From Actomonas aquatica (GTDB lineage: Bacteria > Verrucomicrobiota > Verrucomicrobiia > Opitutales > Opitutaceae): a stretch of 64,000 nt of DNA. The stretch covers positions 3,472,001 to 3,536,000 of the forward strand of contig NZ_CP139781.1 of the NCBI RefSeq assembly GCF_019679435.2. The letters run 5' to 3'. Of the stretch, positions 26,883 to 35,402 are shown piece by piece (positions within the stretch are counted from its first letter, which is position 1; every line of letters starts with the position of its first letter). Made by a program: the position numbers and the translations under genes. Below the pieces are notes generated by a model. The model was not told where the DNA came from and ran no database searches. It saw only the letters and a list, made by a program, of their open reading frames with translations.

Positions 26883-28994
26883 ATGCACCCCTTCCAAGAC
26901 CCCGCCGTCCCCACCTCCGAGCGCGTCGAGGACCTCCTCTCCCGCCTCACTCTCGAGGAAAAGGTCAACCAGCTCCTCCACGAAAACCGCGCCGTCGAGC
27001 GCCTCGATGTCCCGGAATACAATTGGTGGAACGAGGCCTGCCACGGCATCGGCCGCAACGGTCGCGCCACCATCTTCCCCCAACCCATCGCCCTCGGCGC
27101 CACCTTCAACCGCGACCTCGTCCGCCACGTGGCTGCCGTCATCTCCGACGAAGCCCAGGCCAAACACCACGCCGCCCTCCGCGCCGGCCGCCGCGGCCAA
27201 TACCAGGGCCTCACCTTCTGGACGCCCAACATCAATATCTTCCGCGATCCGCGCTGGGGCCGCGGCATGGAAACCTACGGCGAAGACCCCTACCTCATGG
27301 GCGAACTCGGCACCGCCACCGTCGAGGGCCTCCAGGGCAACCCCGCCGACAACAACGACTACCTCAAAGCCGCCGCCTGCGCCAAACACTACGCCGTCCA
27401 CAGCGGCCCCGAGCAGGACCGCCATCACTTCGACGCCCGCCCTTCCCGCAAGGACCTGCGCGAGACCTACCTGCCCGCCTTTAAAAAACTCGTCGAAGCC
27501 TCCGTCGAAACCGTCATGGGCGCCTACAACCGCGTCGACGGCGAACCCGCCTGCGGCTCCTCCCAACTGCTCGTCGACATCCTTCGCGACGAGTGGGGCT
27601 TCCAAGGCCACGTCGTTTCCGACTGCTGGGCCATCCGCGATTTTCACGAGCACCACCAAGTCACCAAAACCGCCTCCGAGTCCGCCGCTCTCGCCCTCAA
27701 ACAGGGCTGCGACCTCAACTGCGGCTGCACCTACAACGACCTGCTCGCCGCCGTCGCCGAAGGTCTCATCACCGAGGCACACATCGATGTCTCCGTGCGC
27801 CGCCTCCTCTCCACCAAGTTCCGCCTCGGCCTGCTCGATCCCGTCGGTTCCACCCCGTGGGCCGGCACACCCATCGACATCGTCGACAGCCCGCAACACC
27901 GCGACCTCTCCCGTCGCGCTGCCATCGACTCGATGGTGCTGCTCAAGAACGATAACCAACTCCTCCCGCTGCGCGACAACCCCGACGGTCTCATGGTCTG
28001 CGGTCCCCTCGCCGGCGGCATCGGCTCCGTCCTGGGCAACTACTACGGCGTGAGCGGCCGCCTCGTCACCCTCGCCGAAGGCATCATCGGTCGCGTCGCC
28101 GAAGGCGTGCGCGTCGAATACCGTCACGGCTGCCCGCTCCAGGGCGACAAGGCCCCCGGCGTGAACTACACCTTCGACACCGCCAAGGCCTGCGAAGTCG
28201 TCATCGCCGTGCTCGGCATCGACCACACCCTCGAAGGCGAGGAAGGCGACGCCGTCGCCTCAGCTTCCGGCGGTGACCGCGCCTACATCGAACTGCCGCC
28301 GGCCCAACTCGACTTCATCAAAGAGCTCCGCGCCTCCGCGCCCAAACTCGTCGTCGTGCTCGTTGGTGGCGGTGCGCTCGCCATCCCCGAGGTGCACGAA
28401 CTGGCCGACGCCGTTCTCCAAATCTGGTATCCCGGCTGCGAAGGTGGCACCGCCCTCGCCAACGTGCTCTTCGGCGACGCCGCCCCCGGCGGCAAACTCC
28501 CCATCACCGTGCCCCGCGCCACCGCCGACCTGCCGCCCTTCGCCGACTACGCCATGGCCGGCCGCACCTACCGTTTCGCCACCACCGAACCGCTCTACCC
28601 TTTCGGCTTCGGCCTCTCGTATTCATCGCTCAACTACGGCAAACTCTCCCTCACCCCGGCCGCCGACGGCACCGTCACCGCCACCACCACCGTGACCAAC
28701 ACCGGCAACCGCGACGTCGCCGAAGCCGTGCAGTGTTATATCCAACCGCCCCGCAGCTGGCCCGACGCCCCCCTCGCCACCTTGGTTGATTTCCGCAAGA
28801 TCGAGCTCCCCGCCGGCGCCTCCCGCGAGGTCACCTTCCACCTGCCGCCCTCCGCCTTCCGCCAAGTCGACGCCACCGGCCAGCACGTGGACGTCCCCGG
28901 CAACTACGGCATCGTCATCAGCTCCGCCAGCCCCGGCGACCGCGCCCAAACCCTCGGCGCCCCCCAACCCGCCACCAGCACCCTCACCCGCTGA
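26883..28994 (+). CDS. GH3 beta-xylosidase/beta-glucosidase-type enzyme
   Basis: 703 residues without a signal peptide, so probably cytoplasmic. The GH3 N-terminal barrel shows VERLDVPEYNWWNEACHGIG, LTFWTPNINIFRDPRWGRGM, ETYGEDPYLMG, AKHYAVHSGPE and GHVVSDCWAI, with Asp as the nucleophile. The C-terminal GH3 domain and an Fn3-like domain (FGFGLSYSSLNYG ... TVTNTGNRDVAEAVQCY) follow. The NWWNEACHG motif is characteristic of xylosidase-type GH3 proteins. Next downstream is the GH115 alpha-glucuronidase, so both probably work on glucuronoxylan fragments. The start is preceded by a C-rich leader without a ribosome site. Confidence 0.92.
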   Translation: MHPFQDPAVPTSERVEDLLSRLTLEEKVNQLLHENRAVERLDVPEYNWWNEACHGIGRNGRATIFPQPIALGATFNRDLVRHVAAVISDEAQAKHHAALRAGRRGQYQGLTFWTPNINIFRDPRWGRGMETYGEDPYLMGELGTATVEGLQGNPADNNDYLKAAACAKHYAVHSGPEQDRHHFDARPSRKDLRETYLPAFKKLVEASVETVMGAYNRVDGEPACGSSQLLVDILRDEWGFQGHVVSDCWAIRDFHEHHQVTKTASESAALALKQGCDLNCGCTYNDLLAAVAEGLITEAHIDVSVRRLLSTKFRLGLLDPVGSTPWAGTPIDIVDSPQHRDLSRRAAIDSMVLLKNDNQLLPLRDNPDGLMVCGPLAGGIGSVLGNYYGVSGRLVTLAEGIIGRVAEGVRVEYRHGCPLQGDKAPGVNYTFDTAKACEVVIAVLGIDHTLEGEEGDAVASASGGDRAYIELPPAQLDFIKELRASAPKLVVVLVGGGALAIPEVHELADAVLQIWYPGCEGGTALANVLFGDAAPGGKLPITVPRATADLPPFADYAMAGRTYRFATTEPLYPFGFGLSYSSLNYGKLSLTPAADGTVTATTTVTNTGNRDVAEAVQCYIQPPRSWPDAPLATLVDFRKIELPAGASREVTFHLPPSAFRQVDATGQHVDVPGNYGIVISSASPGDRAQTLGAPQPATSTLTR

Positions 28995-29003
28995 CAACGA
29001 GAA

Positions 29004-29028
29004 TGTAGCAGCGGCCGTCTCGGCCGCT
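29004..29028. repeat. GTAG-headed hairpin, CAGCGGCCG family
   Basis: TGTAGC followed by AGCGGCCG-TCT-CGGCCGCT (29010-29028), just after the GH3 stop. A second copy is at 32245-32271. It may also end transcription of the GH3 gene. Confidence 0.7.
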
Positions 29029-29196
29029 CTCCCTTCCCCGAGCATCCGTAGCTCAGCGCGTAAGCTGGGAGCCCGCCCGACAATTAGACCGGCGGACCCT
29101 TTTGACTCCGTAGCCTCGCTGCGATTGTGTGGAACCTCACTGCGGGCTTCGCGTCTCTTCGCGTCCTTCGTGGTTTCTCACTCAACCCCTTTCCCC

Positions 29197-32079
29197 ATGC
29201 GCAAGCTCCTCCCTGTTCTCGCCGCCTTGGGCGCGCTGTGCCTCGCTTCCGTGGCCTCCGCGCTCAATCACGACAACATCGTTTCGCCCTCTGCCGGCGA
29301 AGCCACCTTCCCCCTCGTCGCCAAGGGCAAGGCCGCCACGCTCATCGTCGACGCCGATGACTTCAAGGGCGTGCACCACGCGGTCGACAACTTCCGCGCC
29401 GACATCGAACGCGTCACCGGCCTCGCTCCGCGCATCTCCGACAATCCGCTCGCCGGTGGCTGGCGCGTCGTTATCGGCACCCTCGGCCAGAGCAAGATGA
29501 TCACCCACCTCATCGAGTCCAAACAGCTCGACGCTTCCGCCATCCAAGGCCTCTGGGAGGGCTACATGATCACGCGCGTGGGCAACGACCTCGTCGTCGT
29601 CGGCTCCGACATGCGCGGCACCATCTACGGCATCTACGAACTCTCCGAGCAGATCGGCGTCTCCCCCTGGTATTGGTGGGCGGATGTCCCGGTCAAAACC
29701 TCCGCGGAACTTCACGTCGCCGCCACCCCCGGCATCACCGACGAAGGCCCCGGCGTCCAATACCGCGGCATCTTCATCAACGACGAGGCCCCGGCCCTCA
29801 CCGGCTGGGTCTACGAAAAATTCGGCGACTTCGATCACACGTTCTACACCCACGTTTTCGAACTGCTCCTCCGCCTCCGCGCCAACTACATCTGGCCCGC
29901 CATGTGGCAGCCCCGCGCCTTCTCGGCCGACGATCCCCTCAATCCGCAACTCGCCCACGAATACGGCATCGTCGTCGGCACCACTCACCACGAGCCCATG
30001 ATGCGCTACCACGACGAGTGGGGCCGCGAGGACCGGGGTCCGTGGGACTACACCAAGAACGAGGCCGCCCTGCAGGAATTCTGGCGCGGCGGCGTCGCCC
30101 GCGCCAAACCCTACGAGTCCATCTACTCCCTCGGCATGCGCGGCGACGGCGACCACGCCATGAGCGCCGAGACCAACACCGCCCTGCTTGAACGCATCGT
30201 CGCCGATCAGCGCTCCATCCTCGAGGGGGTGCTCGAACGCCCCGCCAACCAGGTCCCGCAACTCTGGGCCCTCTACAAGGAGGTGCAGGATTATTACGAG
30301 GCCGGCATGCGCGTGCCCGACGACGTCATCCTGCTCTGGTGTGACGACAACTGGGGCAACATTCGCCGCCTGCCCACGCCCGACGAGATGGGCCGCAGCG
30401 GCGGCGCCGGCGTGTATTACCATTTCGACTACGTCGGCGGTCCCCGCAACTACAAGTGGCTCAACGTCCAGCCCATCTCCAAGGTCTGGGAACAGATGCA
30501 CCTCGCCTGGCAGCACCAAGCCAACCGCATCTGGATCGTCAACGTCGGCGACCTCAAGCCGATGGAGTTCCCCATCGAGTTCTTCCTCACCATGGCCTGG
30601 GACCCGGCCGGCATGACCTACGAGGCCATGCGCGACTACACCACCAAGTGGGCCACCCGCGAGTTCGGCGCCGAGCACGCCGCCGCCATCACCACCCTCG
30701 TCGACGGCTACACCAAGCTCAACCGCCACCGCACGCCCGAGATGATGTCGCCCGACATCTACAGCCTCACGAACTACGACGAAGCCGAGCGCATCCTCAC
30801 CCAGTGGCGCGACCTCGTCGCCCTCGCCGAAGAGGTCAACGCCGCCCTCCCCGAGTCCGCCCGCGCCGCCTTCTTCCAGCTCGTGCTCTACCCGGTCAAG
30901 GCCAGCGCCACCGTGCGCGAGGTCCACATCGCCGCCGCCAAAAACAAGCTCTACGCCGAGCAGGGCCGCGCCCTTGCCGCCAACGCCGCCGCCGCCCACG
31001 CCCATGCCATGTTTGAGCAGGACGCCGCCCTCGCCGCGGAATACCACAGCCTGCTCGACGGCAAATGGAACCACATGATGGCCGAGACCAACTTCGGCTA
31101 CACCTACTGGCAGACCCCGCCCATCGAAGTCATGCCCGCCGTCGCCCAAACCCGTCCGCAGTCCGGCGCCCAACCCGCCCTCGCCTGGGACGGTTCACCC
31201 TTCGCCACCGGCCGCTGGGGCGTGCCGCCGCCCACCACCTCGGCCCTCGATATCTACCGCGCCAACACCTCCTGGGTGGAGGTCTTCAACCGCGGCGACA
31301 CGACCTTCAACTTCACCGTGAAACCGGCCGACACCTGGCTGCAGGTCACCCCGGCCAGCGGCGCCGTCGAAGCCATGCAACGCCTCACCGTCGACGTCGA
31401 TTGGACGCAGGTCCCGGTCGACACCACGACGACCTCCTTCGTCGTCGAGACCGACGCCGGGCGCAACTTCACCGTCACCGTGCCCATCGTGAATCCGGCC
31501 GAGCTGCGTCCCGGTGAGTTCGACGGTCACATCGAGACCAACGGCCACATCGCCATCGAAGCCCCGCACTACAGCCGCGCCGTCGGCAACGGTCCGATCT
31601 ATTGGCAGGTCCTCGAAGACTACGGCCGCACCCTCGGTGCCGTAGCCGCCTACCCGGTGCGCGCCGCCCACTCCACCCCCGGCGGCGAAGGTGCCCGCCT
31701 CGAATACGACATCTTTGCCCGCAGCACCGGTGAGTTGAACCTCGAGCTGCACTTCGCCCCGTCCCTCGACTACCAGAGCGGCGACGGCCTGCAGTTCGCC
31801 GTGTCGATCGACGACGGTGAACCGCAGCTGCTCAACCTCGACACCTGGAAGACCCTGCAGACCTGGGAAAAAGCCGTCGGCGAAGGCGTCACCAAAGTCA
31901 CCACCACCGTGACGATCAACGACCCCGGCGTGCACACCATCAAGTTCTGGCGCGTCACTCCGGGCGTGGTGCTGCAACGCCTCATCCTCGGCAACGAAGC
32001 CAGCTTCCGCAACAAGGGCCAAGGCGTGCTCCCCAGCTACCTCGGCCCCCCCGAAAGCCCCCGCGGCGCGACGGAGTAA
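29197..32079 (+). CDS. GH115 xylan alpha-1,2-glucuronidase, secreted
   Basis: 960 residues from ATG 29197, with signal peptide RKLLPVLAALGALCLASVASA. The GH115 domain shows IYGIYELSEQIGVSPWYWWA, VQYRGIFINDEAPALTGW, RLRANYIWPAMWQPRAF, GTTHHEPMMRYHDEWG, YSLGMRGDGDHAM and VILLWCDDNWGNIRRLP. The C-terminal half carries the dimerisation and Ig-like parts (TSWVEVFNRGDTTFNFTV). GH115 enzymes remove glucuronic acid or 4-O-methylglucuronic acid from the xylan backbone, in the periplasm or outside. It follows a GH3 gene in the same direction. The released 4-O-methyl sugar offers a substrate for the methyl-transfer cluster at 47-58 kb (inference). Confidence 0.93.
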   Translation: MRKLLPVLAALGALCLASVASALNHDNIVSPSAGEATFPLVAKGKAATLIVDADDFKGVHHAVDNFRADIERVTGLAPRISDNPLAGGWRVVIGTLGQSKMITHLIESKQLDASAIQGLWEGYMITRVGNDLVVVGSDMRGTIYGIYELSEQIGVSPWYWWADVPVKTSAELHVAATPGITDEGPGVQYRGIFINDEAPALTGWVYEKFGDFDHTFYTHVFELLLRLRANYIWPAMWQPRAFSADDPLNPQLAHEYGIVVGTTHHEPMMRYHDEWGREDRGPWDYTKNEAALQEFWRGGVARAKPYESIYSLGMRGDGDHAMSAETNTALLERIVADQRSILEGVLERPANQVPQLWALYKEVQDYYEAGMRVPDDVILLWCDDNWGNIRRLPTPDEMGRSGGAGVYYHFDYVGGPRNYKWLNVQPISKVWEQMHLAWQHQANRIWIVNVGDLKPMEFPIEFFLTMAWDPAGMTYEAMRDYTTKWATREFGAEHAAAITTLVDGYTKLNRHRTPEMMSPDIYSLTNYDEAERILTQWRDLVALAEEVNAALPESARAAFFQLVLYPVKASATVREVHIAAAKNKLYAEQGRALAANAAAAHAHAMFEQDAALAAEYHSLLDGKWNHMMAETNFGYTYWQTPPIEVMPAVAQTRPQSGAQPALAWDGSPFATGRWGVPPPTTSALDIYRANTSWVEVFNRGDTTFNFTVKPADTWLQVTPASGAVEAMQRLTVDVDWTQVPVDTTTTSFVVETDAGRNFTVTVPIVNPAELRPGEFDGHIETNGHIAIEAPHYSRAVGNGPIYWQVLEDYGRTLGAVAAYPVRAAHSTPGGEGARLEYDIFARSTGELNLELHFAPSLDYQSGDGLQFAVSIDDGEPQLLNLDTWKTLQTWEKAVGEGVTKVTTTVTINDPGVHTIKFWRVTPGVVLQRLILGNEASFRNKGQGVLPSYLGPPESPRGATE

Positions 32080-32130
32080 GCCTCTTCCTTTTACAGGAGG
32101 AAACAGAGCACAACAGAGCCGTCCAACGCA

Positions 32131-32389
32131 CCGAGCTCAGCGAGCCCGGCTACAGTTCAAACCGCTGTAGCCGGGGTCGGTGACCCCGGTTTTCCACGCC
32201 TCCTCCAGCAAACACGGGCGACACACCCGTTGCTACACCACCAAAATGTAGCAGCGGCCGTCTCGGCCGCTCCCTCTGCCCCTCAGTCTCCCGCCAGGGC
32301 ACCCCACTCCACCGCTAGCGCGAGCAAGCTCGCGGCCTACATTTCACGTTCGCCCCCGCACTGTAGGCTGCGAGCTTGCTCGCGCTACG
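32131..32389. repeat. array of six REP-type hairpins from four families
   Basis: Between the convergent GH115 and sulfatase genes (32080-32471, no gene) lie palindromes at 32131-32155 and 32165-32189 (CCGGGCTC/GTAGCCGGGG family, opposite orientations), 32214-32230 (ACGGG...CCCGT with GCTACA), 32245-32271 (GCGGCCG family), 32315-32341 and 32362-32389 (GCGAGCAAGCTCGC family, opposite orientations). Most have TGTAG at one end. A diverged CTCTGTGCCCTCTGTG arm follows at about 32405. Confidence 0.8.
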
Positions 32390-32471
32390 TTGCCCCTCCG
32401 CCCACGCTCTGTGCCCTCTGTGCACCCTCTGCGAACTCTGTGTCCAAAACAGCGTCTGCCTCTCGGCCCCC

Positions 32472-34022
32472 TCAATGCGCATTCACATTGATTGGCTCAT
32501 CGACCACCAGCGCGCGTGGGAAATCCGCCGCCTCTTCGCCACTCCGCGAGCGGTAACGCTTGTTTTGTGAATTGCCGCGCGGCGCGTTGATCGGGATCTC
32601 CATGCCGCCCTTTTCCTCCATCATGGCGTAGAGCTGCGTCTCCATCTCCTGCGCCAGCTCCGCATACTCGGGCTCATAACGCAGGTTGTGCATCTCGTCC
32701 GGATCGGCCTGCAAGTCGTAGAGTTCATCAGCATCCCACAGCCCGTAATAGCTGATGAATTTATAACGCTCGCCGCGCAGCGCGAAGACCGTCGGCGACT
32801 GCGGAAAGTTACGCTCCCAATAATACACATACAGGAACCAGTCCCGCCACGCCGTCGCCTCGCCGCGCAACAACGGCGCCATGCTCGACCCGTCAAAATG
32901 CGCCGGCGGCTTCACGCCCATCAACTCCATCACCGTCGGCGCGATGTCGATGTTGGCGACGACTTCGTCGATCACGGTGCCGGGCTCGATCAACGACGGA
33001 CACCGCATCAACATCGGCACCCGAATCGAGGCTTCGTAAGCCACCCGTTTGTCGATGAGCCCGTGCTCGCCAAACATGAAACCATTGTCGCCCATGTAGA
33101 TCACCAACGTGTTGTCGGCGACACCCATGGCCTCGAGCTGATCCATCACACGGCCGATGCTATCGTCGACCGACGTCAACGTCTCGCCGTAAGCGCGGTA
33201 ATATTGATCGATGTCGAGTTCGCTGTGGTAGGGAAAGTCGACGCCGTGCCAGGAGTTGCGCTGATCCCGCAACCACCGCGGCCGCTCCCGCGCCATTTCC
33301 TCGCTCAACCGCATCGACGCCGGCCGCGCCCAATCCCGGTCCGCCATCGAGCCGGCGTATTTTTCCTCCGGCGTGAAGTTCGCATGCACCGCCTTGTGCG
33401 AGAGGTAGAGGAAGAACGGCTTCTCCGCCGCGTTCTGCTGCTTCAGCCAATCGATCGCGTAGTCGGTCAACTCGCCCGTGATGTAGCCCTTCTGCGGCAC
33501 GTGCTCGCCATCGACATTCAGCGTGTTGCCCGTCGGAAGATACTGACCCTGCCCGCGGAAACTCACCCAACGGTCAAACCCCGGCTGCGGCTGATCCCCC
33601 TCGCTGCCCATGTGCCACTTGCCAAAGAAACCCGTCGCATACCCCGCCGCCTGCAAATACTGCGGGAAGTAGAGCGTGCCTTCCGGAATCGCCCGCTGGT
33701 TGTCGATCACCCGATGCCGGAAGGTGTAAAGGCCCGTCAAGATCGACGCCCGACTCGGCGAACACAGCGACGTGGTCACCAGAGCATTCCGCAAATGCGC
33801 CCCCTCCGCCGCCAGTCGGTCCATGTTCGGCGTATCCGCCAGCGGATGCCCCATAAAACTCATCGCATCCCAGCGGTGGTCGTCCGACAGGATGAAGACG
33901 ACGTTCAGCGGTTTCGCTCCAGGCACCATTTCAGGTTCAACCGTTGCCGGCACCGGCACCGGACGGGCCGCCAGCGACAACGCGCTCAACAGCCCACACA
34001 TCATCAGGGATCGAGTCTTCAT
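32472..34022 (-). CDS. secreted S1-family sulfatase
   Basis: About 516 residues from ATG 34022, with signal peptide KTRSLMMCGLLSALSLAAR. The sulfatase core has NVVFILSDDHRWDAM (metal-binding Asp pair), TTSLCSPSRASILTGL with Cys at about residue 87 (CxPSR, modified to formylglycine), FFGKWHMGSEGDQP, PFFLYLSHKAVH and VIYMGDNGFMFGEHG. It should remove sulfate esters from a polysaccharide or small molecule after export. A maturase (FGE or anSME) must be encoded elsewhere. It is divergent from a LacI gene and convergent with GH115, so sulfated glycans may be part of the diet. Confidence 0.92.
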   Translation of the reverse strand: MKTRSLMMCGLLSALSLAARPVPVPATVEPEMVPGAKPLNVVFILSDDHRWDAMSFMGHPLADTPNMDRLAAEGAHLRNALVTTSLCSPSRASILTGLYTFRHRVIDNQRAIPEGTLYFPQYLQAAGYATGFFGKWHMGSEGDQPQPGFDRWVSFRGQGQYLPTGNTLNVDGEHVPQKGYITGELTDYAIDWLKQQNAAEKPFFLYLSHKAVHANFTPEEKYAGSMADRDWARPASMRLSEEMARERPRWLRDQRNSWHGVDFPYHSELDIDQYYRAYGETLTSVDDSIGRVMDQLEAMGVADNTLVIYMGDNGFMFGEHGLIDKRVAYEASIRVPMLMRCPSLIEPGTVIDEVVANIDIAPTVMELMGVKPPAHFDGSSMAPLLRGEATAWRDWFLYVYYWERNFPQSPTVFALRGERYKFISYYGLWDADELYDLQADPDEMHNLRYEPEYAELAQEMETQLYAMMEEKGGMEIPINAPRGNSQNKRYRSRSGEEAADFPRALVVDEPINVNAH

Positions 34023-34176
34023 AAGCAGGGTAAGGGGTCCGCCCACCCTGCGTGACCCACCCCCGCACGTCGAGCCTCTCGCCACGTTCAACAGTTTACT
34101 TCCGTGTCTTCCGTGTCTTCCGTGGGCCACCCACCTTTCAGTTTTTCAGTTTTTAGCTTTTCAGCGTTTCTCCTCC

Positions 34177-35208
34177 GTGACCCTGCGCGACCTCGCCAAA
34201 CTCGCCGACCTCTCCCCTTCCGCCATCTCGCTGGCGCTGCGGGACAGCCCGCGCATCTCCGCCGCGACCAAGGAACGCGTGCGCGCCCTCGCCGCCGAAC
34301 ACGGTTACACGCCCGATGCCCGCATCGTCGACATGATGCGCCACCTGCGCAAACCCCGCACCCAGCGCGAGCGCGCCTGTTTCGGCATCATCTCCCTCTA
34401 CGACCACCAACGCCCCTGGGAGCAGTCCACCCACCTCACCCGTATCCACGAGGGCATGACACGACGCGCGTCCGAGATCGGCTACCGCCTCGAACCGCTG
34501 TGGCTGCGCGCCCCCGGTCTCACCCTGCGCCGTTTCGACGAGATCCTGCGCACCCGCGGCATCGAGGGTTTGCTCTGCTTTGGCAGTCCGCGCGTCGACG
34601 ATGACTTCCCCGCCACCCTCGACCGCTACGCCGTCGTCACCGTTGGCTTTTCCATCAAAACCAAACTTCACCGCGTCACCAGCCGCCCCTACCGCGACAC
34701 CTTCCACGCCTGCGAACGGCTCCACGCCCTCGGCTACCGCCGCATTGGGCTGGTGCTCAGCGACTACGAGGACAGCCGCACCGAGCATTCCCACTCCGCC
34801 GCCTACCTCGGCTGGTGCGACGCCATGCTCGGCAGCAGCCAACACGCCCTGCCCATCCTGCGCCTCAACGAAATCGAAGCCGGCCCCTTCCTGCGTTGGC
34901 GCTCCGACCATTCTCCCGACGCCATCGTGCTGGTGCACTCCCCCGCGGCCATCGCGCAGCTCAAACTCATCCTTGATGTGCACCAAATCCGCCGCCCGGC
35001 CGACCTCGGCGTCGCCGTGCTCAGTCACATGGTGGAAGGCAGCGGTTTCGCCGGCCTGCAACAGAACCAAACCCTCATGGGCGCCTGGGCCGTGGAACTG
35101 CTTGCCGCCCGCATCGCCAACCGCGACTTCGGCATCCCCGCCATCCCCCGCGTCGAAATGGTCGAGTCCCAATGGATCGACGGCCCGTCCCTCCGCCCGT
35201 CGGCCTAG
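34177..35208 (+). CDS. LacI-family transcriptional regulator
   Basis: 343 residues from GTG 34177, which starts right at the HTH: TLRDLAKLADLSPSAISLAL, then RDSPRISAATKERVRALAAE and HGYTPDARI. The effector domain has HALGYRRIGLVLSDYEDSRT and the C-terminal VEMVESQWIDGPSLRPSA. The effector domain departs from standard LacI proteins in its RPYRDTFHACERL segment but has the same layout. It is divergent from the sulfatase gene (154 bases between starts) and lies upstream of a GH3 gene, so it probably controls one or both. The leader is rich in TTTTCAG repeats. Confidence 0.9.
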   Translation: MTLRDLAKLADLSPSAISLALRDSPRISAATKERVRALAAEHGYTPDARIVDMMRHLRKPRTQRERACFGIISLYDHQRPWEQSTHLTRIHEGMTRRASEIGYRLEPLWLRAPGLTLRRFDEILRTRGIEGLLCFGSPRVDDDFPATLDRYAVVTVGFSIKTKLHRVTSRPYRDTFHACERLHALGYRRIGLVLSDYEDSRTEHSHSAAYLGWCDAMLGSSQHALPILRLNEIEAGPFLRWRSDHSPDAIVLVHSPAAIAQLKLILDVHQIRRPADLGVAVLSHMVEGSGFAGLQQNQTLMGAWAVELLAARIANRDFGIPAIPRVEMVESQWIDGPSLRPSA

Positions 35209-35212
35209 GGGA

Positions 35213-35280
35213 GTCGGGCATAAAGCCCGACCCACATCTTTAAGGAGCAACTCATTTGTGGGTCGGGCTTTACGCCCGAC
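35213..35280. repeat. inverted pair, GTCGGGC family
   Basis: The 24-base arms 35213-35236 (GTCGGGCATAAAGCCCGACC and on) and 35257-35280 (TGTGGGTCGGGCTTTACGCC and on) are inverted copies with one mismatch, separated by 20 bases. Each arm is itself a small hairpin. It lies right after the lacI stop and could end transcription. Confidence 0.75.
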
Positions 35281-35402
35281 ATCCGCCCCGCGGGGCCCAC
35301 CGCGGCCAACTTCCCGCACAACTTCCGCAATATCGGAACGCACTTTTCGCTGCGCCCACCGCCTCCACAGCGGTAGAAAACCTCCCGCCCTCCTTTTCCG
35401 CC

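Noticed and set aside
29040..29100. A tRNA-like GTAGCTCAGCGCGTAAGC stretch
   Set aside because: It resembles a D-arm, but no acceptor pairing, anticodon arm or TTCGA loop follows; more likely decayed repeat DNA.
29182..31173. Long minus-strand frame opposite GH115
   Set aside because: Antisense shadow; Gly/Val/Asp-rich composition without any domain.
32131..32389. CRISPR array
   Set aside because: The repeats are of different families, in both orientations, and lack regular unique spacers; no cas gene is present.
33772..34176. Longer N-terminus for the second LacI protein
   Set aside because: The in-frame extension overlaps the divergent sulfatase gene and has no family character; the HTH begins at GTG 34177.
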